A stretch of DNA of 64,000 bases from Aureococcus anophagefferens (Eukaryota > Sar > Pelagophyceae > Pelagomonadales > Pelagomonadaceae): the NCBI RefSeq assembly GCF_000186865.1, contig NW_008705562.1, positions 927,737 to 991,736 of the forward strand, read 5' to 3'. The notes below the pieces were generated by a model. That model was not told where the DNA came from. It saw nothing but the letters and a program-made list of their open reading frames with translations, and searched no databases. Of this stretch, positions 20,436 to 30,348 are shown in pieces. Position 1 is the stretch's first letter. Each line of letters begins with the position of its first letter. A program made the position numbers and the translations under genes.

Positions 20436-20849
20436 TTACACGGTCCCCCGGCGCAGGTCCTCGGCGCTCCTGTGGCCGAGGATCTCCGCGCGGACGCTCG
20501 CGCGGAACGTCGTCGACTTGCCCTTCGGGAGCCGCGGCAGGCTCACGGCCTCGACGCTCTTCGAGGCGACCGTCGAGACGCTGGCGTGGCTCGAGAGGGC
20601 GGGGAAGCCCCGGGGCGGCCGGCCGGGCCGCGGGCGGCCCCGCTTCGGCGGAGGGGAGCCGTGCGACGGCTGGTTGCCGACGACGTGCGTGCCCGTCTGC
20701 GCGGCCGCGACGGCGACGACGCCCGTGGGGTCGACGAGGTGCTCGAGGTCCCGCAGCTTCTTCTCCCGGGGCACACTCGTGTGGTAGCGCTTCGCCATCT
20801 CCGAGACGTAGGCGTTGCGCTCCGCCGGGCGGAACTGGCCGCGCTTCAT
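20436..20849 (-). CDS. Small basic protein with AT-hook-like motif
   Basis: 137 residues from ATG 20849; the frame is open a little further upstream without another ATG. KRGRPRPGRPPRGF in the middle contains the Arg-Gly-Arg-Pro core of an AT-hook, which binds the minor groove of AT-rich DNA. The N-terminal part (RNAYVSEMAKRYHTSVPRE) is helical and charged. No other domain. A nuclear DNA- or chromatin-binding role is inferred from the motif only. The start could be in an unrecognised upstream exon. Tail-to-tail with PfkB. Confidence 0.5.
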   Translation of the reverse strand: MKRGQFRPAERNAYVSEMAKRYHTSVPREKKLRDLEHLVDPTGVVAVAAAQTGTHVVGNQPSHGSPPPKRGRPRPGRPPRGFPALSSHASVSTVASKSVEAVSLPRLPKGKSTTFRASVRAEILGHRSAEDLRRGTV

Positions 20850-21033
20850 GGGTCGCAGCAGGCCGTCGCCGGGCGTGCGCACGCGGTTCTTCAAAACAAG
20901 GCCTGGAGGTCGAGCTCGCTACCTTCTCTCGGGGGCAGCCACCAGCGGCGCTCTTCGTGCCGCTGCGGGCGTCAACGTTGACGAGCAACGAATCTCGCTG
21001 CCCTCGGGCAGCCCGCGGAGTCGCCTTGCAACG

Positions 21034-22083
21034 ATGGCGACCAAGGCCGCGTCGCTCCTCGCCGACGTGGGGAAGCGCATGGGCCAGACGTGGTGCCTCG
21101 GCTCCCTGCTGGCGCTGTCGACGGCGATCAAGTGGCGGCGGCCCGACGACGCGACGGATCTCCTCTGCGTGACGACGTTCACGGCCGCGCTCCAGCTCGC
21201 GGCCACGGTCTGCGAGTTCTGCCCGCTCTTCCACCCGAGCACGCGGACCTTCAAAAGCGCGACGGCGGCCTACCGCGACGCCGTCGAGGGCATCGCGGAA
21301 GGGACGAGCCTCTTCGACGCGGCGGCGGCGCTCACGAAGGCGCTCGGCCGGAAGCGCGTCGCGCAGAGCTGCTGCATGGCCATCCTGCTCGTCGCTGTGT
21401 CCTGCGCCCTCGTCTACTACGCCCTGGGCCTCGCCGTGCGGCGCCTCCGGTCGTCGAGCGCGTCGCAGCCCCTGCTCAAGCTCGCGGTCTACGGCGCGTT
21501 CGCCTTCGCGTGCTTCCGCCTCTTCGGCTCGGGCGTCGCCGCGCCGCTGCTCGCCGAGGCCTTCACGCTCGACGTCGCCCTCGCGGCGCAGAAGCTGGCG
21601 CTGCCCCTGCGGGCCGCGGCCCTCGCGCAGGCCGCGCCGCGCGCGGCGGCGGCGACGCGGCCCGAGGCCGCGTACCTGGCCATGCAGGGCGCGGCCGTGG
21701 CGCTCAAGGCGGGCGCCCTGGCGCCCGGCATCGCGGAGCTCGCGGCGGCCGGCGGCGACGACGTCGCCGCGCGGCTATTGGACGACCCGCGGCCCGCGAC
21801 GGCGCTCCTCTGCTGCCTCACGCTCGCGGCCGTCGCCTACGGCCTCCGCCGCGACGCGAAGAACCTCGCGCTCCTCGTGCTCGGCGCCGCGGCCTTCTCG
21901 CCGCCGGCGCTCGCGGGGCCCTGGGCCGCCAAGTTCACCCCGGACCAGCTCCTCAACCACGCGACGTCGATCCAGCTCGCGCTCCTCTTCGCGGCGATGA
22001 CGCTCTGCGGCACGCCGCTCCTCATGTTCGCGGGCCTCATCCTCAACGCCCTCTTCCGCATCCACGACATCGACCTCCAGTGA
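21034..22083 (+). CDS. Multi-pass membrane protein, unknown function
   Basis: 349 residues from ATG 21034 (MATKAASLLADVGKRMGQTW). At least five hydrophobic segments are visible, for example SCCMAILLVAVSCALVYYAL, LLKLAVYGAFAFACF, LLCCLTLAAVAYGL, LALLVLGAAAFSPPALAG and LLFAAMTLCGTPLLMFAGLI. It ends in the charged IHDIDLQ. The amphipathic N-terminal third (FKSATAAYRDAVEGIAEG) is loosely reminiscent of peroxisomal PEX11-type proteins, but I would not assign that. Only 65 bp separate it from the aldehyde dehydrogenase gene on the same strand. No intron. Confidence 0.65.
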   Translation: MATKAASLLADVGKRMGQTWCLGSLLALSTAIKWRRPDDATDLLCVTTFTAALQLAATVCEFCPLFHPSTRTFKSATAAYRDAVEGIAEGTSLFDAAAALTKALGRKRVAQSCCMAILLVAVSCALVYYALGLAVRRLRSSSASQPLLKLAVYGAFAFACFRLFGSGVAAPLLAEAFTLDVALAAQKLALPLRAAALAQAAPRAAAATRPEAAYLAMQGAAVALKAGALAPGIAELAAAGGDDVAARLLDDPRPATALLCCLTLAAVAYGLRRDAKNLALLVLGAAAFSPPALAGPWAAKFTPDQLLNHATSIQLALLFAAMTLCGTPLLMFAGLILNALFRIHDIDLQ

Positions 22084-22148
22084 GGCGCGGGTAAGGCGTG
22101 ACGTCAACGTGGACCTCAAACACGTGCGAAGTTTCGACAGAATCCGCG

Positions 22149-23621
22149 ATGGCCCTGCGATTGGGCAGCCTCCTCGCGCCGCGCGCGCGGCGCTGCGCGT
22201 CGACGCTCGCGGCGGACGGCTCCTACGCCGTGGCCGTGGACAACCCCTACAGCGGCGAGACCTACTGCGAGGTCGGCTACAAGACGTCCGCCGAGGCCCT
22301 GGCCGCCGTCGACGCCAGCGCCGCCGCCCAGCGCGCCTGGGCCGCGGAGACGACGGTGGAGCAGCGCGTCGCCGTCTGCGCAAAGTTCATGGAGGCCATC
22401 AAGGCCGACGCGGACCGCATCGCAAACGACATCAGCGGCATGATGGGCAAGCCCGTCGCGCACGCACGGGGCGAGATCGGCGGCATGATGGAGCGCTGCG
22501 AGATGATGATGGCGCTCGCGCCCAAGGCCCTGGCGCCCGACGTGCTCCCGGCGAAGGACAACTTCGTGCGCACCATCGAGAAGGACCCCGTCGGCGTCGT
22601 GCTCTGCATCGCGCCCTGGAACTACCCGCTTCTGACGACGGTGAACTGCGTGGTCCCGGCCGTCCTCGCGGGCAACGCCGTGGCCATCAAGCACTCGCCG
22701 CGCACGCCCCTCTGCGCCGACGCCTTCGAGCGCGCCTTCCTCGCCGCGGGCGCGCCCGAGGGGCTCGTGACCGCGCTGCACTGCGGCCACGGCGAGGTCG
22801 AGGACGTCATCGCGCGCGAGGCCGTGGGCTTCGTGTCCTTCACGGGGAGCGTCCGCGGCGGCCGCGAGGTCTACGGCGCCGTCGCGAAGCACCGCTTCAT
22901 CGACGCGACGCTCGAGCTCGGCGGCAAGGACCCGGCGTACGTCGCCGAGGACGCGGACGTCGCCGCGGCGGCCGCGGGGCTCGTCGACGGCGCGATGTGG
23001 AACGCGGGCCAGTCCTGCTGCGGCATCGAGCGCGTCTACGTCCACGAGTCCAACTACGACGAGTTCCTGGCGGCGGCCAAGGCCGAGGTCGACGCGTTCG
23101 TGCTCGGCGACCCGGCCGCCGCGGCGACGTCGATGGGGCCCCTCGCGCTGCCGGGCGCGCCGGCCTTCCTCCAGGGCCAGGTCGACGACGCCGTCGCCAA
23201 GGGCGCGACGCTCCTCGCCGGCGGCGCGGCGGGGCCCGACGCCTCGGGCAAGGGCCGCTTCTTCACGCCAACGCTCCTCGGCGACTGCGACCACGCCATG
23301 TCGCTCATGGTCGACGAGTCCTTCGGCCCCGTGCTCGGCGTCGCCAAGGTCGCCGGCGACGACGACGCCGTCGAGCTCATGAACGACAGCGCCTACGGCC
23401 TGAGCGCCTGCGTCTTCACCAAGGACCACGACCGCGCGCTCGCCCTGTCGAAGCGCGTCGCCACGGGCACGTTCTTCCAGAACCGGTGCGACTACCTCGA
23501 CCCGGCCCTCCCCTGGACGGGGGTCAAGAACACGGGCAAGGGCGTCTCCCTCTCCGAGCACGGCTTCCGCGGCGTCACGCGCCTCCGCAACTTCCACGCG
23601 AAGCTCGACGCGTCGGCCTAG
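22149..23621 (+). CDS. Aldehyde dehydrogenase family protein
   Basis: NAD(P)-dependent oxidation of an aldehyde to the acid. 490 residues with the full ALDH fold: APWNYPLLTTVNCVVPAVLAG (cofactor-binding region), FTGSVRGGREV, general-base Glu in LELGGKDPAYV near residue 256, and nucleophile Cys in GQSCCGIERVY near residues 288-289. It ends with LPWTGVKNTGKG and SEHGFRGVT. The N-terminus (MALRLGSLLAPRARRCASTL) is rich in Arg, Ser and Leu without acidic residues, a mitochondrial-type presequence. Succinate-semialdehyde-type or broad-range ALDH are possible; the substrate is not readable. Single exon. Confidence 0.93.
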   Translation: MALRLGSLLAPRARRCASTLAADGSYAVAVDNPYSGETYCEVGYKTSAEALAAVDASAAAQRAWAAETTVEQRVAVCAKFMEAIKADADRIANDISGMMGKPVAHARGEIGGMMERCEMMMALAPKALAPDVLPAKDNFVRTIEKDPVGVVLCIAPWNYPLLTTVNCVVPAVLAGNAVAIKHSPRTPLCADAFERAFLAAGAPEGLVTALHCGHGEVEDVIAREAVGFVSFTGSVRGGREVYGAVAKHRFIDATLELGGKDPAYVAEDADVAAAAAGLVDGAMWNAGQSCCGIERVYVHESNYDEFLAAAKAEVDAFVLGDPAAAATSMGPLALPGAPAFLQGQVDDAVAKGATLLAGGAAGPDASGKGRFFTPTLLGDCDHAMSLMVDESFGPVLGVAKVAGDDDAVELMNDSAYGLSACVFTKDHDRALALSKRVATGTFFQNRCDYLDPALPWTGVKNTGKGVSLSEHGFRGVTRLRNFHAKLDASA

Positions 23622-23784
23622 CGGGGCGCCGCGCCTAGGACGATGCTCGCGGCGTGCGCGCGGCGCGCGTCGCGGCCGCCGGGATCTCGAAGCGCGCGCG
23701 CGCCGCGGCGTCGAGCGAGATCTCGAGCGTCCTTCAACATAGCACGGTGAACTAATTGGTGAACTTTTAATATGGCACGATGAC

Positions 23785-24878
23785 ATGAGCCGGCTCCTCT
23801 GGTGCCTGCTCCTGCGGTGCCACGGCCTCATCACGCAGCCCACGGGCTTCCGCGACGGCGGCGTCCGCGGCGGCCGCAAGGCGCGCACGCAGACCGTCGT
23901 CCTGTTCTTCCACGTGCCGAAGACCGGCGGCGAGTCGATCAACGAGTACATGGTCCTGCACGCCAAGGCCGCCGTCTACGTGCGCTGCGAGACGGCGGCG
24001 CGCTACGCCGCCGCCCTCGAGAAACTCGCGGCGAACGCGACCTTCGAGCGGCTGCCGGACAACGCGACGGTCTTCGTCGAGGTCCACGAGCCCATGGCGT
24101 CCGCGGACCCGCCGCCGCCGCGGCGCGCCGGGCGGGACCAGGGTGATTCACGTTCGCTTCAACGTGAGTCTTCCGCGCGCGCGCGTGCCGATAACAGCAT
24201 CTACGCGTCGAGAGCGCTCCGAGCGATGATCGCTCGTCCAAAAATGAGCCGAAACGAGTGGACGACGACCGAGATGCGAGCCTCCAAAGTTGGGAAGTTC
24301 GCACCCGTTTCCTGCCCAGGTGGCGCGTCGCCGCGGGGGCGCTGGCCCGCCTCCGGGCGGCGCTCGACCCCGTGCGCCTCGTCGTCTTCACCGTGCTCCG
24401 CGACCCCGTGGCCTGGGTCGTCTCGAGCTACCAGTACCACTGCGGGAAGAAGCGGGAGCGCGCGTGCGACTGCGGGAGCTCGAAGGATCGGCCGTGCGCG
24501 CGGGGCCTGTCGCGGGCGCGCATGATCGCGCACCTGCGGCCGAACCCGCAGTGCGCCTACCTCGTCCACGGCTGGATGGGCTTCTCGCGGCGGTCGCCGA
24601 GCCGCGCGGCGCCGCCGACGCGCGCCGAGTGCGAGGCGGCCGCGGCGTCGCTCGGCGCCGCCGCGGACCACGTCGGGCGCACGGAGGCGCTGGGCGCGAC
24701 GCTCGCGTGGCTCGGCGACGCGCTGGGCGCGCCGGCGGCGCCGCCCGTCGCGCGCAACCGCAACACGAAGATCCACCCCATATCGCGCGTCGCCGGCGCG
24801 GACCTCGCGGCCGTCGCCGCGGCGACGGCCCTCGACGCCGCGCTCCTCGGCGCCGCCGCGAACAGTTCCATTCGGTAG
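23785..24878 (+). CDS. Sulfotransferase-family protein, probable Golgi type
   Basis: Transfers sulfate from PAPS to an acceptor, probably carbohydrate. Exons 23785-24119 and 24320-24878 give 297 residues. The 5'-phosphosulfate loop is FFHVPKTGGESI near residues 41-52, and the 3'-phosphate site is LRDPVAWVVSSYQYH near residue 138, as in the Sulfotransfer_2-like families. MSRLLWCLLLRCHGL is a probable signal anchor. Cys residues in CDCGSSKDRPC may form disulfides. The intron is an IE-A introner between the two cofactor motifs and its precise removal is needed for the frame. An upstream AT-richer stretch (23735-23775) may be the promoter. A PAPS-type transporter gene lies 16 kb away. Confidence 0.8.
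24120..24319 (+). mobile_element. Introner element IE-A copy 3 (sulfotransferase gene)
   Basis: 200 bp as an intron. Duplication is GCGGCGCG on the left and GTGGCGCG on the right, one C/T difference at position 2. GC-AG, phase 2, sense. More diverged inside than copies 1, 2 and 5. Confidence 0.85.
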
Positions 24879-25005
24879 CTGTTACTCCGACGGACTACAG
24901 CAACTCATCGGCCTCGGACCCGAGAACATCCTCACTCCCCGAGACCATCGTCCGGTTTCGAGGCCTGTCACAGCGACCGAACTGCACTTGGCCGCGGGCG
25001 GCCGT

Positions 25006-26577
25006 TCAGTAGTCCTCCCCGGCGCCGTCGGACGAGTCGGAGCTGCCCTCGGAGTCCGAGGCGTCCGTGTCCGAGTCGTCCTCGGAGTCCTCGGACGCGA
25101 TGAGGCGGTACTTGCACGCGCCGAGGCGCGGCTTCGAGAGGAAGAGGTTGAAGGCGAAGGGCGCCTCGGACGCGCGGTAGTGGACCTTGAGGCCCGGCGC
25201 GTCGCTCGGGCGGTCGAGGCGCGAGAGCTTGAGCGCCGCGGCGCCGTCGGCCCACGCGGGCACGACGGCGCGCGCCTTCGCGAAGACGGCGTCGAGGGAC
25301 CGCCGCGCGATGGGCACCTCGAGGGTGTAGGCGTGGAAGTCGAGGGCGAACTCCGCGCGGACGAGGTGGGCGTCGGGCTTGGCGCCCAGGAGCTCGAGGA
25401 GGTGGCCGCGGTCGCGCGGGAACGCGCCGTCGACGCGCCGGAGGCTCCACCACCGGTTGTGCGTCGTCACGGGGTGCGGCAGCGCCTTGCGGGGCGCGTG
25501 CTTGAGGGCGAGGCCCCCGTCGAGCGCGCGCGGCTGGTCGCGGAAGCGCAAAGCCCGCAGGCTCCCGCAGGACACGGGGCTCGCGACGACGCGCGCGTCG
25601 GCCGCGGCGCCGCCCGCGGCGCGCGCCGCGGGCACGAGGAGCACGACGCAGGCGCAGGACGCGTAGTCGTAGAGGAGTTTGCAGTAGGAGCCCGCCGGCC
25701 GGTCGCCCCGCCGCCGGAGCCGCGCCGCGGCGTCGAAGCGCCGCGCGCCGGCCGCGCCGCGGCCCGCGGCCTCGAGCGCGCGCCGCGCGGCGAAGTCCGC
25801 CGCGCCGAGCCAGCCGCGGTGCGGCGCGGGGACCCAGGCCGCCGCGCAGGAAACCTCGAGGCGCGCGAGGTCCGCGCCGCCTAAAAAGCCCAGGAGCGGC
25901 GAGTCGACGCCGAGCGCGACGACGAGCGGCGGCGCGAGGCGTTTGCTCCGCCGCCGCTGGAGCCGCGTCCGCGCGCCGCCGTCGCGGGCGCCGTCGCGCA
26001 CGCGGCGCCACTTGGAGAGCGCGGCCCGGGCGGACCGCACGGCGCCGTCGCCCGCGTCGCGGAGCCCGCGCGCGGCCGGGTCCCGCGGCGCCGCCGCGAG
26101 GCGCTCGAGCGGCGACCGCGCCGCGTCCGGCGGCGGCCGCGCGGCGCCGCCGGGCAGCGCGTCGCGCCAGAGCGCCCGGAGCTCGTCGCTCCAGGCCAGC
26201 AGGTCCCCGCGGCGCCGCGCGACCTCGGCGCCCAGGGCCGCCGCGGACCGCCGCGCCGCGTCGACGGCGCCCGCGCTCAGCGGCGCGTCCGCGTCGAAGG
26301 GGCCCCCCGGAGGCCGCCCCAGGGCCCGCAGCGCCGCCGCCGCGGCCTCGCGCGACGCGTGGAGGGACCGCCGCCGGTCCTCGAGCGTCACCGTCAGCTT
26401 GCGCCGCCAGGAGCTCGTGGGCCGCGCGTCGAGGGCGCCCCGCAGCCGCTGGCGCCAGGCCGCGTACTCGCAGTCGCCCCGGTCCATGCCGAGGCGCCGC
26501 CGCAGCTCGACGATGTCCCGCAGCTCCGCCGTCGCCGTCGCCATCTTCCCCATGAGCAGGTCCAGGGTGGCCTCCAT
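25006..26577 (-). CDS. F-box-like hypothetical protein, paralogue B
   Basis: 523 residues, paralogous to the product of 6899-8179 over roughly the last 370. Shared blocks: LLGFLGGADLARLEVSCAAA, CGSLRALRFRDQP, HNRWWSLRRVDG, GHLLELLGAKPDAHLVRAEF and ACKYRLIASEDSEDD, then an acidic Ser/Asp tail ending EDY. Compared with paralogue A it has an extra N-terminal helical region (MEATLDLLMGKMATATAEL) and much higher GC in coding positions. ATG 26577 was chosen because the longer frame upstream lacks protein character. Function unknown; the F-box-like segment suggests a ubiquitin-ligase adaptor by inference only. Confidence 0.68.
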   Translation of the reverse strand: MEATLDLLMGKMATATAELRDIVELRRRLGMDRGDCEYAAWRQRLRGALDARPTSSWRRKLTVTLEDRRRSLHASREAAAAALRALGRPPGGPFDADAPLSAGAVDAARRSAAALGAEVARRRGDLLAWSDELRALWRDALPGGAARPPPDAARSPLERLAAAPRDPAARGLRDAGDGAVRSARAALSKWRRVRDGARDGGARTRLQRRRSKRLAPPLVVALGVDSPLLGFLGGADLARLEVSCAAAWVPAPHRGWLGAADFAARRALEAAGRGAAGARRFDAAARLRRRGDRPAGSYCKLLYDYASCACVVLLVPAARAAGGAAADARVVASPVSCGSLRALRFRDQPRALDGGLALKHAPRKALPHPVTTHNRWWSLRRVDGAFPRDRGHLLELLGAKPDAHLVRAEFALDFHAYTLEVPIARRSLDAVFAKARAVVPAWADGAAALKLSRLDRPSDAPGLKVHYRASEAPFAFNLFLSKPRLGACKYRLIASEDSEDDSDTDASDSEGSSDSSDGAGEDY

Positions 26578-26647
26578 GCTGTCGTCTGGAGAGCGCCCCC
26601 AATTAACCCCAAGGAAGTTATTCGTAGGCGGCCCGGATATGAAAAGT

Positions 26648-28283
26648 TCAAATAAAGCAAAGCAAACTAGCTTCGCCAAAATCCATGGTCCAATCGATGG
26701 GCATACCCGTGTCGCTGTTGGCCATGTCGGCTGCAGCAACGAGACCTGGACTCGGGCAGGGTGAACTCGGGCAGTTGATCTCGGGCCAGTCATCCCGCGA
26801 GAGTGCGTCCACGGGGTCGTCTTGGCCGTAGCGGAAACGAAGCTTGACGGGGCCGGCCCGGCCCGAAATGATCACGGTCTTGACACTCGTCCCAATCTGC
26901 CCTAACGCCACGCAGGCTGCATCGTCGGGCAGCTTCAGGAAGATTTCCTTTGTGTTCTCGAGCGTCTGGCTATCACCATTCAAGAGGTACTGTTGCGTGC
27001 CCATCTGCACTCCCGTGTTGTGGTTTCCGTCGACGATGTCCTCGCGCGACGAGGGACCGGCGGCGCGCGCCCCGCGCGGGGCCGGCGGCGCCGAGGCGGC
27101 GGCGGCGCGACGTCGTCGCCGCCTCCTCCGCGGCGAGCCCGGCCTGGTCCGCGCCCGCGAGCTGCGGGTAGGCGGACGTCGCGCCCATCGTCGCGCCGCC
27201 CGCGACGGCGACGACGGCGGCGCCGCCGGGCGTCTCGAGGACGCCCGCGTCCGTGCGCAGGTCCGCGGACTTGGTCGTGAGCGGCGCGCCGTCGGCCTTG
27301 GAGACCATCGCGCCGCGCTCGCCGACGGCGAAGTCGCTCGACGCCGTCGCGAGGACCGCGCCGCCCTTGGTCGTCAGCGCGGCCGCGCTGCCGTTGCCGC
27401 CCGTGCCGTTGCCCTGGACGCTCAGGTAGGGGTTCTCGCACTCGAGCGTCGCGCCGCGCTCGTCCGTGAGCGCGGCGCCGCGCGTCTCGAGGTAGTGGTA
27501 CTCGCGGACCGTCTTCTGCGTGCCGGCGTTGACGGAGACGACGATGGCGACGATGGCCACGACGAGCATGCTCACGAGGAAGAAGGACCCGGCGACGACG
27601 CGCACGACGTTGCGCTCCGCCTTCTTCCGGCGGTGCAGCTCGAGCTCGGCCTCGTGCTGCTGCTTCGCCGACTCGAGCTCCGCGTCGTGGCGCTCCTTCG
27701 CGAGCTTCTTCTCCGCGTCGGCGTGCTTCTTGATGAACTTGACGAGCTCCTCGTTGTCGATGGTCCCGTCGCCGTCCTTGTCGAACTCCGCGAGCTCCTT
27801 GCGGATCTTGACCGCGAGGTCCCGGTCCTCGGCCTTGGCGCTCCGGACGATGCCCGAGATGCGGTTCCCGGACGGCGCGCCGCCCCGCGCGCCCCCGGAC
27901 GACGCGCCGCCCCGCGCCCCCTGCTGGGCGAAGTCGCGGTCCACGGCGACGACGCGCGGCGTCCGCGGCGTCCGCGGCGTCCGCGGCGTCGCGCCGCGGC
28001 CGCCGATGATCTCCGACGCCCACGCCTTGAGCCGGTGCGCGGTCAACCTCCGGACGAAGCTGCGGCCAGCGGGCGGCGCGGGCTCCGTGGCGGCCGCGAG
28101 CTCGAGGAGCCGCTTCCGCGGGCTCGGCGAGGGCGACTCCGACGCCTCGTCCCCGCCCGCCGCCGCGCCCGGCGGCGGGAGCGCCGGGGGCGGCGGGGCC
28201 GCCACCGCGGGGGGCAGGGGGTTTTCGACCGGGACGGGGGCCGCCGGCGGCGGCACGCGGTACTTTGGGTTGGGGATGGGCAT
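26648..28283 (-). CDS. Single-pass membrane protein with EF-hand and coiled coil
   Basis: Main open part is 26973-28283 (436 residues from ATG 28283). Order: Pro-rich N-terminus, RTPRTPRTPR repeat, a canonical EF-hand loop DKDGDGTIDNEE near residue 165, a Lys/Glu coiled coil (AEKKLAKERHDAELESAKQQ), then a transmembrane helix (GSFFLVSMLVVAIVAIVVSV near 228-250) and a Gly/Ala/Thr-rich outer region. Near 27080 the frame appears to switch: another frame continues without stop through REDIVDGNHNTGVQMGTQQY to a stop at 26648 and looks like real protein (EIFLKLPDDAACVALGQIG). A short intron or a one-base assembly shift would join them. Calcium-responsive signalling at a membrane is inferred. Confidence 0.6.
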
Positions 28284-28521
28284 GGCGCTGCGCACCCGGG
28301 GAGGACCAGTCGCTGCGGACCAGTCGGGGGCGAAGAAGACCGGCGGCAGCCGAGGACAATGCGCGTGCGGAAGCCACCAATATGGATACGCCGAGGCGAA
28401 CTTGAAACCGCCCTCGAATTCAACACTTAATTCAACCGACCGGCAGCTCCTTCGAATTCGGCGGCTTCGACGGCGCGTCCTCGAATCGAGGCCAGCGAGA
28501 CCCAGGGCGCACGCGCGGGGC
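28284..28521. other. Spacer between two minus-strand genes
   Basis: 238 bp, less GC-rich than the flanks around 28370-28450. It probably contains the promoter of the EF-hand gene and the 3' end of the next gene. No motif recognised. Confidence 0.3.
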
Positions 28522-29330
28522 CTAGGCGTGGAGCGCCGGCTGCTTCGCGGGCCGCTTGCTCGCGCCGCGCTTGACGTTGCGCGCGCTCGCGCCTTTGCGG
28601 GGCGACATGCGGGGGCTGGGGGCGTGGTGCTTCTGCCGGTCCTTGCGGGCCTCGGCCCGCTGCTTCGCCGCCGCCGCCTGCTCGGCCAGCGCCGCCTCGT
28701 AGTCGTCGTGGTACGAGTCGAAGAGCTTCTGGAGCGTCTTCCGGCCGACCTTGCGCGACATGTGGCGCGCGTGCGTGCCGCCGTGGTTCTCGAGGTGGGC
28801 GAGCTCGTGCCAGTGGTGCGGGCCGATGGCGTCGTAGATGAGCTGCGCCGCGACCTCGTCGTGCGCCTCGACCTGCGCGGCGTCGACGCCTCGACCCGAC
28901 TTCGACGGGCGCGCGCGCGGCGGTTTCGACGCGGGTGCGTGTGCTCTCCGTGGAGCACTCGCCGGGAGAACAGCGCTCGTCCGATGTGACCGAGCTCGAG
29001 AGGTCTGAAGTGTGGCGGGGACCCCCCGGACCGGCGGTCGATTTCGGCGCGGGCCTCGGCGATGTAGCTCAGGATGCCGTGGCCGCCGTTCGAGGACACG
29101 ACCATGAGCGCGCGCGGATCGCCGTTCGTCATGAGCGCCGCGAGGAACGACTCGAAGTGCCTGCGCCGGCGCCGCGGGTCGGGCGCGCGCGGGGCGGGGG
29201 GGCGGGGGGGGGCGCCGGGCCGCGGACGCGCGCGACGAGGACCCCGTCAGCGGGATGAGCTCGTGGAGGATCGTCCAGGGCACGCCCTCGGGCGACGGCA
29301 GGTCGGGCTCCTTCTCGCCGGGCTTGAGCC

Positions 29331-29367
<37 letters not shown>

Positions 29368-29763
29368 GGGGTCGGCGTGCGAGAATTCGCCCTCGTCGAC
29401 CGACCGGCGGACCTTGCGCCAGAGCGCCTTGCCCAGCGACTCCGAGGCCGCGCCGTCCTGCGCGGCCTTCTCCTCGACGGCGTGCTTCACGGTCCGGGCC
29501 AGGGCGTGCTTCTTCTTCTTCTTGATGCGCCGCGTGCTGCCCGTGCGCGCGTTGCGCTGGAGCCGCGGCGGCGCCTCGTCTTCGAAGAGGTCGCTGAGCT
29601 GCGCCCGCGAGTTCGCGCGCACCGTCTCGCGCGTGTCCACCTCAGCCGGGGCGTCCGACACGATCGCGGTCACGCAGTCCGGCACGGCGCAGCCAAACAG
29701 GGCCAACATCTGCACGAGAGAGTCTTTTGGGCAGCCCGTCAACATCAACGAGAGTGGCAACAT
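28522..29763 (-). CDS. Hypothetical protein with poly-proline tract, three exons
   Basis: Unrecognised. Exons 29763-29243, 29160-29061 and 28872-28522 make 323 residues in frame. Exon 1 carries a Lys run, then an 11-residue Pro run coded by a CGG-type triplet repeat, then EGVPWTILHELIPLTG. Intron 1 (29161-29242, 82 bp, GT-AG) has a C-rich pyrimidine tract and is an ordinary intron. Exon 2 reads HFESFLAALMTNGDPRALM and SSNGGHGILSYI. Intron 2 is a diverged IE-B element. Exon 3 begins VEAHDEVAAQLIYDAIGP and ends in a Lys/Arg tail. His-rich HHWHELAHLENHGGTHARH could bind metal. The hydrophobic start MLPLSLMLTGC may be a signal. Head-to-head with the 29845 gene. Confidence 0.6.
28873..29060 (+). 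mobile_element. Introner element IE-B copy 10, diverged
   Basis: 188 bp as an intron of the minus-strand gene. In gene sense the duplication is GCCGAGGC on the left and GTCGAGGC on the right (one C/T difference). The end CGCGCAG replaces the usual CACACAG. The core GAGCTCGAGAGGTCTGAAGT is still recognisable. Antisense to the host; GC-AG. Confidence 0.75.
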
Positions 29764-29844
29764 CAGCCAAAAGCGGTAAGCGATGTGCTTCGTGCTTGTG
29801 CCTGATTGCTGAAAGCGGTGATCAGTTCGCGCCGAACCGCATCG

Positions 29845-30324
29845 ATGGCCGAGCTCTTCAAGAAGAAGAAGGGCGGCAAGAAGGGCGCGAAAGCGCCGGC
29901 GGCGGCGCCGACGCCGTCGAAGCCCTGGCGCAAGGTGGGCCGCGGCGTCGCGCTGGAGCACGCGGACGTCGACGAGGCCGACGTCGCCGCGCGGCTCGAG
30001 GAGCGCTCCGCGGCCAAGGCGGAGAAGGACTACGCGCGCGCGGACGCGATCGCCGCGCGGCTCCAGGCGCTCGGCGTCGCCTACGACGACGCGACGCGCG
30101 AGTGGTACGTCAAGAAGCCCAAGGAGGCGGCGCCGCCGGCGAAGAAGCGCGAGCGCGACGGCGCGCCGGCGCTCAAGGCCGTCCTCGCGGACGACGACGC
30201 GCCGAGCAGCGACGAGGACGACGACGAGGACGACCGGCTCGACGACGCGTTCGTCGCGCGCATGCGGGCCGCGCACCGACCCGCGGAGGCCGGGCCCGCG
30301 AAGAAGCGGAAGACGAAGAAGTAA
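29845..30324 (+). CDS. Small Lys-rich protein with cysteinyl-tRNA-synthetase-like helical motif
   Basis: 159 residues. The N-terminus is MAELFKKKKGGKKGAKAPAA. The central segment AAKAEKDYARADAIAARLQA followed by LGVAYDD and REWYVKK resembles the helical segment near the C-terminus of bacterial-type cysteinyl-tRNA synthetase (R-x-x-KDFxxAD-x-IRDxL...GV-x-x-xD...W), without the catalytic part. The C-terminus is acidic and then Lys-rich (SSDEDDDEDDRLDD, KKRKTKK), suggesting a nuclear or nucleolar location. A role in RNA binding is plausible but inferred. Stops 24 bp before the 3' end of the methyltransferase gene. Single exon. Confidence 0.65.
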   Translation: MAELFKKKKGGKKGAKAPAAAPTPSKPWRKVGRGVALEHADVDEADVAARLEERSAAKAEKDYARADAIAARLQALGVAYDDATREWYVKKPKEAAPPAKKRERDGAPALKAVLADDDAPSSDEDDDEDDRLDDAFVARMRAAHRPAEAGPAKKRKTKK

Positions 30325-30348
30325 GCGAGCCGGGGGTGCGACGCCCCC

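Noticed and set aside
29331..29368. CGG triplet run as a structural or fragile-site repeat
   Set aside because: It lies in frame in a coding exon and encodes a poly-proline tract; simple coding microsatellite.
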